64,000 nt of DNA from Dehalococcoidia bacterium (GCA_022451965.1 JAKUNJ010000006.1:82893-146892); one strand, 5' to 3'. Positions 1 through 9,590 are shown, counted from the stretch's first letter. Made by a program: numbers and translations. The notes: generated by a model not told the origin, from the letters alone.

Positions 1-1
1 A

Positions 2-544
2 AGATTAGACTTAAGAAAAGCTATCATTGAAAATACTGGTATAGACTTCTTGAAATATAAGGATAACAAGGACTTAGCTGATGAAATGAATAAAAAAGGA
101 TATGTTGCTGATGAGAAAGAAGCTTGGGGAATATTGTTGGATAGACTTATCTCTCAAGGGGTTGAGCCAAAATTAATTCACCCAACTTTTCTTGTTGATT
201 ATCCTATAGAGATGTCTCCTTTGGCTAAACTTAAACCTGATTCTAAAGACGTAGTAGAAAGATTTGAAGCTTTTGTATTAGGTCATGAATTAGCAAATGC
301 TTTTACAGAATTAAATGACCCCATAGATCAAAGAAATAGATTTATGGAACAAGAAAAACAAAGACAAAATCTTGGAGATGAAGAGGCTGATAGGCTTGAT
401 GAAGATTTTTTAGTATCTATAGAGCATGGGATGCCTCCAACAGGTGGATTAGGAATTGGTATTGATAGATTGATTATGCTAATAACAGCTCAAGATCAAA
501 TAAGAGAAGTATTATTATTTCCACAATTAAAAACTAAAAAATAA
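2..544 (+). CDS. lysS: Lysyl-tRNA synthetase, class II (3' part)
   Basis: The reading frame is open from base 2, so the gene begins upstream of the window and only the last 180 codons are here. The product charges tRNA-Lys in the cytoplasm. The visible part is the end of the class II catalytic core. It contains GIDF near the window start, the LysRS block HELANAFTELNDPIDQ (about residue 99 of the fragment), and class II motif 3, GGLGIGIDRLIML, whose Arg binds ATP. The stop codon overlaps the serS start codon (TAATG), so the two synthetases are translationally coupled. Confidence 0.96.
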   Translation, partial: RLDLRKAIIENTGIDFLKYKDNKDLADEMNKKGYVADEKEAWGILLDRLISQGVEPKLIHPTFLVDYPIEMSPLAKLKPDSKDVVERFEAFVLGHELANAFTELNDPIDQRNRFMEQEKQRQNLGDEEADRLDEDFLVSIEHGMPPTGGLGIGIDRLIMLITAQDQIREVLLFPQLKTKK

Positions 545-1803
545 TGTTAGATATAAAGAAAATTATAGAAAATAAAGAGCTCTTTTCTAATGGCTTAGCA
601 AATAGAGGATATGATGTTTCTAACTTAGATATATTATTAAAACTTGATATACAAAGAAGAAATTTTATAACAGAGGGAGATGAAAAAAGATCAAAGAAAA
701 ATGAAATTTCAAAAAAAATTGGCCTTGAAAAAAGAAAGCCATTAAAAGAAGAAAGCCAAATCATAAAAGATCTTTCTGGAGAATTGAAAAAAATAGAGCA
801 AGAACTCTCAGTTATAAATAAAAAAATAAAAGACATAATGTTAAATATTCCTAATTTACCTAATGCTTATGTACCTATTGGTAAGGATGAAAAATCTAAC
901 GTAGAAAAAGATATTATTGGAATTCAAAGAAATGAAAATTATATAAAACCTCATTGGGATATTGGCCCTGAAAAAAATATTTTAGACCTAGAAGCAGGAG
1001 CAAATATCTCTGGTGCTAGATTTTTTGTATTTAGAGGAAAAGGAGCAAGACTGCACAGAGCTCTTATGAACTGGATGATGGATGTTCATACAGATGAATT
1101 TGGTTATGAAGAAATTGACCCTCCTTACTTAGTAAAACAGGAGACTATGATAGGCTCGGGTAATCTTCCTAAATTTAAGGATAATTTATATAGGGATGAT
1201 GAAACTGATCTATGGTTAATTCCTACTGCAGAAGTTTCTTTGAACGGCTTACATCAAGGTAAAATCATACCTCCAGATAGTTTGCCTAGAAATTATGTAG
1301 CGAGAACTCCAAGTTTTAGAAAAGAGCATACATCTGCAGGAAGAGATATAAGAGGAATTAAGAGAGTTCATCAATTTTATAAAGTTGAGATGTTTAAGTA
1401 TGTTCACCCAGATGATTCTGAAGAACAATTAGAATCTATGATATCTAATGCAAGAACTTTATGTGATAGATTAGAACTCAGCTCAAAGCTTGTTCAATTA
1501 TCTACTGGAGATATTGGATTTCAATCTGCTATAACTTATGACATTGAAGTTTGGGCATCCGGATCAAAGGAATGGCTAGAGGTATCATCTATCTCTAATT
1601 GTTATGATTTTCAGTCTAGAAGGAATAATACAAGATATAAAGAAACTCAATCATCATCAACAATTTTTCCTCATACATTGAATGGATCAGGTCTAGCTCT
1701 GCCTAGGATATGGGTAGCTATTATAGAAAATGGCCAGCAAGAAGATGGAACAATTAAAATTCCTGAAGTTCTGGTCCCATATACAGGATTTAGTTCGATT
1801 TAG
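544..1803 (+). CDS. serS: Seryl-tRNA synthetase
   Basis: Charges tRNA-Ser (and tRNA-Sec where present). The length of 419 residues is normal. The N-terminal 110 residues are Lys/Glu-rich and should form the long coiled-coil arm that grips the tRNA-Ser variable arm. Motif 2 is FRKEHTSAGRDIRGIKRVHQF around residue 257, and motif 3 is LNGSGLALPRIWVAIIEN near 379, followed by IPEVLVPY. Motif 3 is slightly unusual, with LPRIW where AVGRT is common. The ATG shares a base with the lysS stop. The 3' end overlaps the convergent oxidoreductase gene by 4 bp. The tRNA-Ser(UGA) substrate is encoded at 22386-22475. Confidence 0.97.
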   Translation: MLDIKKIIENKELFSNGLANRGYDVSNLDILLKLDIQRRNFITEGDEKRSKKNEISKKIGLEKRKPLKEESQIIKDLSGELKKIEQELSVINKKIKDIMLNIPNLPNAYVPIGKDEKSNVEKDIIGIQRNENYIKPHWDIGPEKNILDLEAGANISGARFFVFRGKGARLHRALMNWMMDVHTDEFGYEEIDPPYLVKQETMIGSGNLPKFKDNLYRDDETDLWLIPTAEVSLNGLHQGKIIPPDSLPRNYVARTPSFRKEHTSAGRDIRGIKRVHQFYKVEMFKYVHPDDSEEQLESMISNARTLCDRLELSSKLVQLSTGDIGFQSAITYDIEVWASGSKEWLEVSSISNCYDFQSRRNNTRYKETQSSSTIFPHTLNGSGLALPRIWVAIIENGQQEDGTIKIPEVLVPYTGFSSI

Positions 1804-2891
1804 TCATTTTTTCTGACATATTTAATATTTCCTATACTTTCAAAAGATCTTTGATATTGTAGGGGCCAAGCCTTAATATCTTCTTGAGAATATAAACTCC
1901 AATATGGATTCCTTAATAGTTCTCTTCCTAAAAATATTGCGTCAGCTTCATTATTATTTAATATTTCTTCAGCATGATCATTTTCAGTAATTAATCCTAC
2001 GGTTCCTGTAAGAATTTCAGCTTGAGATTTAATAGATTTCGAAAGTGGTACTTGGTAGCCCTTTTTTAATTCAATTTCTTGATCAAAGTAATTACCTCCT
2101 GAAGAGCAATCAATTAGATCAACTCCTGCTTGCTTTAATTTTTTTGATAAAATAACTGAAGATTCTATATCCCAACCATCAGGATGATATTCAGTTACTG
2201 ATATTCGGGCAAATATTGGAATATTTTTTCCTATTTTTTGCCTTATTTTTTTAGCTATTTCAACACCAAAAGAAGTTCTGTTATCTAAAGAACCTCCATG
2301 ATTATCTTCTCTAATATTTGAAATCGGAGAAAAAAATTCATGAACCAGATATCCATGAGCAAGATGTAATTCAATACACTTAAATCCAGCTTCAACAGAT
2401 CTTTCAGCTGCTTTTACAAAGTTTGTTGTAATCTCATTTATTTCTTCACTGGATAATTCACTGGGTATTTGAGATTCTTCATCAAAGGGTATAGAACTAG
2501 GTCCTTTCGGAATCCAGCCACCATCTTTAGTTTCAATTCTTCCTCTACCTTGCCAAGGTCTTTTGGTAGAAGCTTTTCTACCTGCATGGGCTAACTGTAT
2601 TGCTGGGATAGAGTCTTGATCAGAGATAAACTTTGTTATATCTTTTAGCGGTTTTATATGCTCATCTTTCCAAATACCCAAATCCCATGGACTAATTCTT
2701 CCTTCAGGTTCAACTGCGGCTGCTTCTGACATAACTAAACCTGCTCCACCTACAGCTCTTGAACCTAGATGTACTAGATGCCAATTATTAGCAAATCCAT
2801 CATCGCATGAATATTGGCACATAGGGGATACCCAAGACCTATTTTTTATTTCAATCCCTCTTATTTCAATAGGTTCAAAAAGTTTAGACAT
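1800..2891 (-). CDS. Old yellow enzyme family NADH:flavin oxidoreductase (YqjM/XenA-like)
   Basis: An FMN-dependent ene-reductase of the YqjM/XenA branch, about 363 residues with the usual TIM-barrel length. The N-terminus has IKNRSWVSPMCQYS, where the Cys is the redox-tuning cysteine of this branch. QLAHAGRKAST lies around residue 98. CIELHLAHGYLVHEFFSP contains the HxxH pair that binds the substrate oxygen. The C-terminus has DAIFLGRELLRNPYW for the FMN phosphate. I chose the ATG at 2891 because GGAG lies 6 bp upstream of it. An ATG at 2903 is possible but overlaps pth further. It is the last gene of a ligA-pth operon. The natural substrate is unknown. Confidence 0.88.
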   Translation of the reverse strand: MSKLFEPIEIRGIEIKNRSWVSPMCQYSCDDGFANNWHLVHLGSRAVGGAGLVMSEAAAVEPEGRISPWDLGIWKDEHIKPLKDITKFISDQDSIPAIQLAHAGRKASTKRPWQGRGRIETKDGGWIPKGPSSIPFDEESQIPSELSSEEINEITTNFVKAAERSVEAGFKCIELHLAHGYLVHEFFSPISNIREDNHGGSLDNRTSFGVEIAKKIRQKIGKNIPIFARISVTEYHPDGWDIESSVILSKKLKQAGVDLIDCSSGGNYFDQEIELKKGYQVPLSKSIKSQAEILTGTVGLITENDHAEEILNNNEADAIFLGRELLRNPYWSLYSQEDIKAWPLQYQRSFESIGNIKYVRKND

Positions 2892-3465
2892 CAATTTCTC
2901 CATTATATTTTTCCATAGCTTTAGTTATACCATTTTCGATTATACTTATGCATGCTTCAGCTGCATTTTCACATGATTTATTGACCAAAGTTATATTTTT
3001 TACTTTAGATAATACGTATTTAATTTGATCTTCATTCTCATGCATTTTTCCAATTCCTATTTTTAATCTAAGGAAATTTTCAGTGCCTAAATGATTAATT
3101 ATTGATTTTAATCCATTATGTCCACCACTACTACCTTTTCTCCTTATTCTTAGCTTTCCTTCTTCTAGATGAATATCATCAGATATGATTATTGTTTTAT
3201 CCAAGGTAAATTTTTCTTTATTCAAAAGTTCAACTAATGCTAAACCAGAATTATTTACAAATGTAGTTGGATAAATTAAATAAATGCTATAGCCTTTTAG
3301 ATCTAATCTTATTTCAGTATAATTTTTTTCATTCTTTTGATATTTCTTATAAACTGAAAATTCCTTATGTAAAATATCTAGCATCCACCATGGAACATTA
3401 TGTCTAGTATCAGAATATTTTTCTCCTGGATTACCAAGCCCCAATATTATCCAGTTATTAATCAT
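2884..3465 (-). CDS. pth: Peptidyl-tRNA hydrolase
   Basis: Recycles peptidyl-tRNA that drops off the ribosome. At 193 residues it is the normal size. The signature GLGNPGEKYSDTRHN at the N-terminus carries the catalytic His. ISDDIHLEEGKLRIRRKGSSGGHNG (split around residue 95-115) holds the catalytic Asp and second His. The usual NxGF after RHN is NVPWW here, and the TFMNxSG motif reads TFVNNSG, both mild changes. The ATG follows the ligA stop codon with no gap, with GGAAGG as ribosome-binding site inside ligA. The 3' end overlaps the downstream oxidoreductase. Confidence 0.95.
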   Translation of the reverse strand: MINNWIILGLGNPGEKYSDTRHNVPWWMLDILHKEFSVYKKYQKNEKNYTEIRLDLKGYSIYLIYPTTFVNNSGLALVELLNKEKFTLDKTIIISDDIHLEEGKLRIRRKGSSGGHNGLKSIINHLGTENFLRLKIGIGKMHENEDQIKYVLSKVKNITLVNKSCENAAEACISIIENGITKAMEKYNGEIDV

Positions 3466-5499
3466 TTAATTCCCTTCCTTTAGGAAAGATTTTAGCTGAG
3501 ATAAATTAATTATTGGTATGTCTTTTTCTTGAGCATCTAATAATTTTGAACCAGGATTTTCTCCTAAAAGAAGGTAATCAGTTTTATTAGAAACTTTGTT
3601 CGTAACTTTACCAGAATTTGTCTTTATTATTGTTTCTAAATTGTCTCTTGTTATATCACCAAAACTTCCAGTTATAACAAAAGCTTTATTTAGAAAAATT
3701 TCGGTAGATAGCTCATTTTTCTTATTTCCTTTTCCTAAACCAATATTCTTAAACTTCAACACAAGTGAAACATTATTCTCATCACTCACCCATCTAATAA
3801 AATTTTCTGCAACAACGGGGCCTATCCCATCAATTTCTAATAAAATTTCTCTTAGGTCTTCTAAATTATTTATTTTTTCACTTAGTTCATTTATGTTATT
3901 TATTTTTTTTGAAATCATTTCTGATATCTCAGAACCAACTCCTTCTATACCAAATGATGCTAACAATTTACTGAAACTTTTTTCCTTAGATTTTTCAATA
4001 CTTAACAAAAGTTTACTTATACTTTTATCTCCAAATCCTTCTAATTCCTTTAGTCTATCTTTATGATTTTTTAATTCATAAATTTCATCTAATGAATTTA
4101 TGATATTTGCTTTGAATAACAATGAACAAATTTTATTTCCTAAACCCTCTATATCCATACAATTTTTTGAAGCAAAATATTGTAATAATCTTTCAAATTT
4201 TTGTTCACATGATGAATTATTACATACTATTGAGGCCTCATCTGGGTCTATAAAAAGGATATTTTCACATGGCGCAGGACAATTTTTAGGGAAAGTAAAT
4301 TTTTTTGAATATTTATCTCTAACATTATTTTTAGAAACCCCTAGTATTTGAGGTATTACTTCACCTGCTCTTTGTATTTCTATAAGGTCATTTTCTCTAA
4401 GATCTTTTCGTTTGATTTCATCTTTGTTATGTAATGTTGCTCTAGATATTTTAACTCCATCAATAATTACAGGATCTAACTCTGCCCATGGGGTTAAGAC
4501 TCCTGTTCTTCCAACATTAAAATTTATCTTTCTTAATTTAGTTTCTACTACTTCAGGAGGAAATTTAAAAGCTGTAGCCCACCTAGGAATTCTACCTGTA
4601 CTCCCTAATCTTTTTTGATAATCTACATTATCAATCTTGATAACTATTCCATCTGTACCATAATCTAAACTAGATTTATTTATATTCCAAAAATCTATAA
4701 ATTTTTTCAATTCGTCAAATGAGTTGATTTTTTTATAATTTTGTTCAGTCCTCATGCCTAATTTCTTTATATGTATTAAAGATTCTAGTTGAGAATGATA
4801 AATCTCTTCTCCTATTCCGTTTAGAAGACTATAGAAAAAAACATTTATTGGTCTTTTTGCACTTTCTGAAGGGTCCAATTGTCTTACTGAACCAGATGAA
4901 GCATTTCGTGGATTTGAATAAAGACTTAATCCTGCTTTTTCTCTAAGATTATTGAATTCATTGAACTTAGAAATTGGAAAGTATATTTCACCTCTAAGTT
5001 CTAATTGATCAATACTGCTTATTCTTAAGGGAATTGATCTAATAGTTTTTACATTATTAGTTATATCTTCTCCTGTTACACCATTACCACGGGTTGAAGC
5101 TTGATTCAGCATTCCATTCTCATATTTAACTGAAACTGCTAAACCATCTATCTTAAGTTCACATATTAATGGATATATTTCCTGACCTATTATTTTTTTA
5201 TTTCTTTCTATCCACTCTCCTAATTCTTCAAAATTAAATACATTTGAAAGACTTAGCATAGGAACAGTATGATCAATTTGAGAAAAACTTTCTGAAGGCA
5301 GCCCTCCAACTCTTTGAGTTGGAGATTCTAAGGATACAAATTCTGGATATTTTTTTTCTAATTCAACTAATTCTCGAAATTTTTTATCATAATCAAAATC
5401 AGACATTGAAGAATTTTCTTCAACATAGTATTCTACGTTTGCATTCTCTATTTCTTTTCTTAACTCTTCTATTTGTCTTTTTATTTGATTTGAATCCAT
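3466..5499 (-). CDS. ligA: NAD-dependent DNA ligase
   Basis: Joins nicked DNA in replication and repair using NAD+. The 677 residues cover all domains. The Ia region holds DYDKKFREL and SPTQRVGG. The adenylation domain carries CELKIDGLAVSVKYE (Lys of KxDG, about residue 114), then NPRNASSGSVRQLD and TDGIVIKID. These are followed by the OB fold, a four-Cys zinc site, helix-hairpin-helix repeats and a C-terminal BRCT domain (about 600-677). The first zinc Cys pair is spaced CPAPC rather than the usual CxxC. A TATAAT (5513-5508) sits 8 bp before the ATG with no ribosome-binding site, suggesting a leaderless transcript. First gene of ligA-pth-reductase. Confidence 0.97.
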   Translation of the reverse strand: MDSNQIKRQIEELRKEIENANVEYYVEENSSMSDFDYDKKFRELVELEKKYPEFVSLESPTQRVGGLPSESFSQIDHTVPMLSLSNVFNFEELGEWIERNKKIIGQEIYPLICELKIDGLAVSVKYENGMLNQASTRGNGVTGEDITNNVKTIRSIPLRISSIDQLELRGEIYFPISKFNEFNNLREKAGLSLYSNPRNASSGSVRQLDPSESAKRPINVFFYSLLNGIGEEIYHSQLESLIHIKKLGMRTEQNYKKINSFDELKKFIDFWNINKSSLDYGTDGIVIKIDNVDYQKRLGSTGRIPRWATAFKFPPEVVETKLRKINFNVGRTGVLTPWAELDPVIIDGVKISRATLHNKDEIKRKDLRENDLIEIQRAGEVIPQILGVSKNNVRDKYSKKFTFPKNCPAPCENILFIDPDEASIVCNNSSCEQKFERLLQYFASKNCMDIEGLGNKICSLLFKANIINSLDEIYELKNHKDRLKELEGFGDKSISKLLLSIEKSKEKSFSKLLASFGIEGVGSEISEMISKKINNINELSEKINNLEDLREILLEIDGIGPVVAENFIRWVSDENNVSLVLKFKNIGLGKGNKKNELSTEIFLNKAFVITGSFGDITRDNLETIIKTNSGKVTNKVSNKTDYLLLGENPGSKLLDAQEKDIPIINLSQLKSFLKEGN

Positions 5500-5562
5500 A
5501 AAAAAAAATTATAAATTATTACTAAATTATAGATACTAAGCATGATTTTGGAAGTGTTATAA

Positions 5563-6003
5563 ATGAATAGATTAGAGGTCATTCAAGCTTCTACAAAAAA
5601 ACTTATTTCTGAATGCTTAGAAATAAGAAGAAAAGTTTTTATTGAGGAGCAAGGAGTTCCTGAGGAAGAAGAACTTGATGACTTAGACTCATCTTTTTTC
5701 AATGTTATAGGATTTTTAGACTTAAAACCTGTTGCTACAGGAAGGCTAATGTACATAACAGAAAAAAAAATGAAAATAGGTAGGATGGCAGTCTTGAGAA
5801 ATTATAGAAAATTAGGATATGGAACAATTATTTTAAGATTTTTAGAAACTGCTGCTTTGAATTTAGGAGCAGAAATAGTTTCTCTAAATTCTCAAGAATA
5901 TATTAAGAACTTTTATATAAATTCAGGCTATCAAACGAAAGGAGAGATTTTTATTGAAGCTAAAATTCCCCATATAGAAATGTTTAAGAAAATCAAGAAT
6001 TAG
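5563..6003 (+). CDS. GNAT family N-acetyltransferase (YjcF-like)
   Basis: A single-domain acetyl-CoA-dependent acyltransferase of 146 residues. The motif order matches the YjcF/ElaA-like group: RRKVFIEEQGVP near residue 24, PVATGRL near 57, IGRMAVLRNYRKLGYG (the acetyl-CoA pyrophosphate loop) near 72, FYINSGY near 121 and a terminal IPHIEM. The substrate cannot be told from sequence. Divergent from ligA, with GGAAG before the ATG. It is separated by 3 bp from the convergent small gene that follows. Confidence 0.85.
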   Translation: MNRLEVIQASTKKLISECLEIRRKVFIEEQGVPEEEELDDLDSSFFNVIGFLDLKPVATGRLMYITEKKMKIGRMAVLRNYRKLGYGTIILRFLETAALNLGAEIVSLNSQEYIKNFYINSGYQTKGEIFIEAKIPHIEMFKKIKN

Positions 6004-6006
6004 ATA

Positions 6007-6219
6007 TTATTCTTTTTCCCATCCAGACTTACTTCCGCATCTGAGGCATCTTCTAGTATTGAAAATATTTTCCCAATCTCCATCAGAAGCTACATAGTCT
6101 AAAATACATCTCATAGCCTTATTTATATCAGGTAAATCATATTTTTCTACTGCATCATTCAACATCTCAACTAAATCAGATTGTATTTCAAAAGAAATAG
6201 ATTTTTTACTTCCTGCCAT
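6007..6219 (-). CDS. Small ribbon-helix-helix-like protein with a CxxC pair
   Basis: A 70-residue protein not assigned to a named family. The N-terminal half (SISFEIQSDLVEML, then DAVEKYDLPDINKAMRCILDYV) has the strand-helix-helix pattern and spacing of ribbon-helix-helix DNA-binding or antitoxin-like proteins. The C-terminus holds one CLRCG pair, which could bind metal only as a dimer or together with another ligand. GGAGG precedes the ATG with good spacing. No toxin-like partner lies beside it, since the neighbours are an acetyltransferase and a DUF1015 gene. The function is unknown. Confidence 0.7.
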   Translation of the reverse strand: MAGSKKSISFEIQSDLVEMLNDAVEKYDLPDINKAMRCILDYVASDGDWENIFNTRRCLRCGSKSGWEKE

Positions 6220-6314
6220 ATTTCCTCCATCATTTTTCTATAATGATAAATAAAATTTATAAGCTTACAATGTTTTCTTCAAATTTTCTATAAAATAACT
6301 AAATAAGAAAAAAA

Positions 6315-6320
6315 TATAAT
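6315..6320 (+). promoter_or_regulatory. -10 box of a likely leaderless promoter
   Basis: A perfect TATAAT lies 8 bp before the ATG of the DUF1015 gene, and there is no Shine-Dalgarno sequence between them. Transcription would start at or within 2 bases of the start codon. No convincing -35 is visible. Confidence 0.5.
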
Positions 6321-6328
6321 CTAATTTT

Positions 6329-7609
6329 ATGGCAGAACTGTTTCCATTTAAAGGCATAAGATATAATCAAAAGATTTCAGGAGATTTATCCTTAAACGTT
6401 TGTCCTCCTTTTGATAGTATTTCTTCTACTCTTCAAAGAAAACTTTATGATGTAAGTAATTACAACACAGTTAGGTTAGAACTAGGCTTGAGAGGATTAG
6501 ATGAAGATCCTTATTTTTCTGCTGCAGAAACTCAGAAAAAATGGATTCAAGATGGTGTATTAATTCAAGATGATTCACCTTCAATATATGTCACAGAAGA
6601 AGAATTCTTATATGAAGACAAAATCATAACTAGAAAAGGTTTTATCTGTGCAATTAAAGTTGAAGACTATTCTAAAAGAATAGTTATGCCTCATGAAAAA
6701 ACTAGAGATAAATGGGTTGAAGATAGATTTAAATTAATGGATGTAGCAAAATCAAATTATAGTCCCTTGCTATGTCTTTATAAGGATGACTCTAGAGAAA
6801 CCGTAGCAAATTTGGTGAAATCTATTTCAGGTAAAAAGCCTTATATTGATATTGCTCCTGATGGTCTCCAAAAAATAAAAGTTTGGAGAGTAACAGATCG
6901 AGGTACAATTTCATTAATTTGTAAAAAATTTATTGATTCAAAAATTTATATTGCTGATGGTCATCATAGATATGAAGCAGGTCTTAGATATTTGTCAAAT
7001 ATTCGATCTAAAAGAGAAATCAATTCAGATGAATCAATTAACTATAGAATGATTCAGCTAATATCCATGAATGAGCCAGGATTGATTACAAGATCTTATC
7101 ATAGGTACTTGAGAATGAATTCTGATGATCTTACGGATCTAGAAAAAAAAATTACTCTTAACAAAAATATTCAATCTATTAGTAAATCAAATATTAAAAT
7201 TCATGAAAATTTTGTTAATGAATTTTATGAAAATGTTTGCGAGGAAAAGAATTTTAATTATATTCATTTTGGAATAATAATAAAGAATGCTAATGAGATT
7301 CGAACTTATAAATATACAGAAAATAATCTTTCACAAATAAATGATTATACATTTATCCATGAAAATTTTATGCCCCAAAATTTTAAGTCCAATTATGAAG
7401 AAAATATAATGTTTGAGACAGATCTCAAAGAGATAAACAATTTACTTCGATCTGATGGTAATTATGCAATACTAATGATGAGACCAATCCCAATGAATAG
7501 TTTTTTATCTGCTGTAAATTCTGGTGAAAGACTGCCTCCAAAAGTTACTAATTTTTTACCCAAGCCACCTGCTGGTCTAGTATTTCAAAGTCTAGAAGGT
7601 AAAATTTAA
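6329..7609 (+). CDS. DUF1015 family protein
   Basis: A conserved cytoplasmic protein of 426 residues belonging to the DUF1015 family, whose biochemical role is not established to my knowledge. Family landmarks are present: FPFKGIRYNQ at the N-terminus, NTVRLELGLRG, PSIYVTEEEF, the block MPHEKTRDKWVEDR near residue 117, and the hallmark YIADGHHRYEAGLRY near 206. The C-terminal PPKVTNFLPKPPAGLVFQS is also typical. Some relatives are near serine or amino acid metabolism genes, and here an aminotransferase follows convergently. It probably starts from a leaderless mRNA. Confidence 0.88.
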   Translation: MAELFPFKGIRYNQKISGDLSLNVCPPFDSISSTLQRKLYDVSNYNTVRLELGLRGLDEDPYFSAAETQKKWIQDGVLIQDDSPSIYVTEEEFLYEDKIITRKGFICAIKVEDYSKRIVMPHEKTRDKWVEDRFKLMDVAKSNYSPLLCLYKDDSRETVANLVKSISGKKPYIDIAPDGLQKIKVWRVTDRGTISLICKKFIDSKIYIADGHHRYEAGLRYLSNIRSKREINSDESINYRMIQLISMNEPGLITRSYHRYLRMNSDDLTDLEKKITLNKNIQSISKSNIKIHENFVNEFYENVCEEKNFNYIHFGIIIKNANEIRTYKYTENNLSQINDYTFIHENFMPQNFKSNYEENIMFETDLKEINNLLRSDGNYAILMMRPIPMNSFLSAVNSGERLPPKVTNFLPKPPAGLVFQSLEGKI

Positions 7610-7626
7610 TTTTGTATTATTTGATA

Positions 7627-8823
7627 CTATCCAATCGTTTCATACATACATTTACTAATGTAATCGATGTTTTTACTTGTAATCCCGGCAACATTAATTC
7701 TTCCAGACTCGACAATGTAAATTGAGTAATCACTCTTAAGCTTTTTTACTTGTTCACTATTTATTCCACTAAAACTAAACATTCCTTTTTGATCTACAAT
7801 AAAAGAAAAGTCTTTCTTACATCCAAGGTTTTTAAGATTAGAATCTAGAGATGATCTCATCTTCTTTATTCTTTCTCTCAATATTGTTAAGTCTTTGATC
7901 CATAATTTTCTTAATTCATTATCCTTGAGTATAATCTTTACAATTTCTGAACCGTGTGCTGGTGGATTTGAATATATTGTTCTAGCTGTTTTCTTTAGTT
8001 GACTAAGGATATTTAAAGACTTATTTTTATCTCTACTTTTGTAGATTAAACATCCTACTCTTTCACTGTATAAACCAAAATTTTTTGAGTAGCTAGAGCA
8101 AATAAATACATCATCTAACTCTTCAGATAATATCCTTACTCCCATAGCATCCTCTTCTATTCCATCACCCAGACCTTGGTAAGCAAAATCACAAATCGTT
8201 ATAATTTTCTTTTTTTTCAGCAACAAAGATAACTCTTTCCATTGATCGAGACTTAAGTCACAACCAGTAGGATTATGACAACATCCATGAAGAACAATAA
8301 TATCTCCTTCAGGAATTTTATTTATATTGGTAATCATAAGTTGAAAGTCAATTTTATTAGTACTTTTATCAAAGTAATCATAAGTATTTGAGTTAAAACC
8401 TGAAGACTCAAAAATAGGCTTATGATTAGCCCAAGTAGGATTACTAAACCAAATTGTTGAATCTTTAGAAAAAAGATGTAAAAATTCAGAAACTAGCTTG
8501 AGTGCCCCTGTTCCTCCAGGAGTATTTAATGCAATGGGAAAAATATCATTTTCTTCTAAAATTTCTTTCCCTACTATCATTTCAATAGATTTATCAAGAA
8601 ACTCTTTATCTCCATCAATAGGTTTATAAGTTTTTGATAAATCCATATCAAGAATAATCTTTTCTGCTTCTAGTACTGATTCAAATGTACTAGTTCTACC
8701 ATTATCATCTTGATACACGCCAACGGCCAAGTTAACCTTATTAGGATTTGAATCATTAGTATATTCTTCAGACAACCCTAGAATTGGATCTTTTGGTGCT
8801 TCATTTACATCATTAAAAAACAT
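7627..8823 (-). CDS. Aspartate/aromatic amino acid aminotransferase (AspC/TyrB type)
   Basis: A PLP-dependent class I aminotransferase moving amino groups between aspartate or aromatic amino acids and 2-oxoglutarate. Its 398 residues match the enterobacterial and mitochondrial AspC/TyrB subgroup. The N-terminus reads NEAPKDPILGL. HGCCHNPTGCDLS is near residue 186. SSYSKNFGLYSERVG carries the PLP lysine, TIYSNPPAHG sits near 286, and ESGRINVAGI contains the Arg that binds the substrate carboxylate. Whether it prefers aspartate or tyrosine/phenylalanine cannot be decided by eye. The DAHP synthase and chorismate mutase elsewhere in the window make an aromatic role possible. Confidence 0.9.
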   Translation of the reverse strand: MFFNDVNEAPKDPILGLSEEYTNDSNPNKVNLAVGVYQDDNGRTSTFESVLEAEKIILDMDLSKTYKPIDGDKEFLDKSIEMIVGKEILEENDIFPIALNTPGGTGALKLVSEFLHLFSKDSTIWFSNPTWANHKPIFESSGFNSNTYDYFDKSTNKIDFQLMITNINKIPEGDIIVLHGCCHNPTGCDLSLDQWKELSLLLKKKKIITICDFAYQGLGDGIEEDAMGVRILSEELDDVFICSSYSKNFGLYSERVGCLIYKSRDKNKSLNILSQLKKTARTIYSNPPAHGSEIVKIILKDNELRKLWIKDLTILRERIKKMRSSLDSNLKNLGCKKDFSFIVDQKGMFSFSGINSEQVKKLKSDYSIYIVESGRINVAGITSKNIDYISKCMYETIG

Positions 8824-8856
8824 TTTATCTAAGTAATAGTGTTTATCTAATAAATT

Positions 8857-9546
8857 TTACTGGTCATCGTTGGATTGCTCTTGAGAAGATTCATCTGGTA
8901 CTCCTTCGGAAGATTCATCTCCTGTTCCTTCTTCACCATCTTCTGAGTCTCCGGATAATGCTGCCATTTCCTCCTCAGTAACCTGAACTCTAGGTGGTTG
9001 AATCCATGCAATTTGAGATTCTGGATCTGAAGTTAGTTCAGCTCCTTTAGGAATATTTAGGTCTTTTGCATAAACATAGGTTTCTAAGTCTACTAATATT
9101 GAACAATCAGCTTCCAAAATTGATGGAATTTCAAGAGGTTTAGCTAAAATCGTCACTTCATAAGTACCTTGAGTTACAACCCCTGCGCCACCCCTGGTAC
9201 CAGGAGCATCTTCTTGATTTACAAGAGAAACCGGCACTTGAACTTCTATTGCTTTTTCCATGTCAACTCTCAAGAAATCAACATGAATTAATTTATCAGT
9301 TACAGGATGTGTAGATATATTTCTAACCAATGTATATGTTTCATCTTTACCTTCTACAGATATTTTTAGTGGAGTTGTAAAACCAACTTCCTTGAGAGTC
9401 TTATACAGAATATCCTCTTCAACTTGTAGGCTAATTGATTCGCCAAGTCCATACATATTTATTGGAATAATTCCAGATTTTCTTAGGGAATTATTTTTCT
9501 TTCCAAATATATTTCTATTTTGAGTTTCTAATTTTACTTCTGCCAT
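8857..9546 (-). CDS. rplY: 50S ribosomal protein L25 (CTC/TL5 form)
   Basis: Binds 5S rRNA in the large ribosomal subunit. This is the long two-domain form (229 residues). An L25 RNA-binding domain (about 1-90) is followed by the TL5-type beta domain, and then an acidic Ser/Glu/Asp/Gly-rich tail of about 45 residues that looks disordered. The N-terminus (LETQNRNIFGKKNNSLRKSG) and DKLIHVDFLRV are characteristic. The gene diverges from the Rrf2 regulator. A TATACT at about 9585-9580 on this strand is a plausible -10. Confidence 0.93.
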   Translation of the reverse strand: MAEVKLETQNRNIFGKKNNSLRKSGIIPINMYGLGESISLQVEEDILYKTLKEVGFTTPLKISVEGKDETYTLVRNISTHPVTDKLIHVDFLRVDMEKAIEVQVPVSLVNQEDAPGTRGGAGVVTQGTYEVTILAKPLEIPSILEADCSILVDLETYVYAKDLNIPKGAELTSDPESQIAWIQPPRVQVTEEEMAALSGDSEDGEEGTGDESSEGVPDESSQEQSNDDQ

Positions 9547-9590
9547 TTTTATTCCAATATCTTTTTAATTGATCTAGCTTTAAGTATAAG

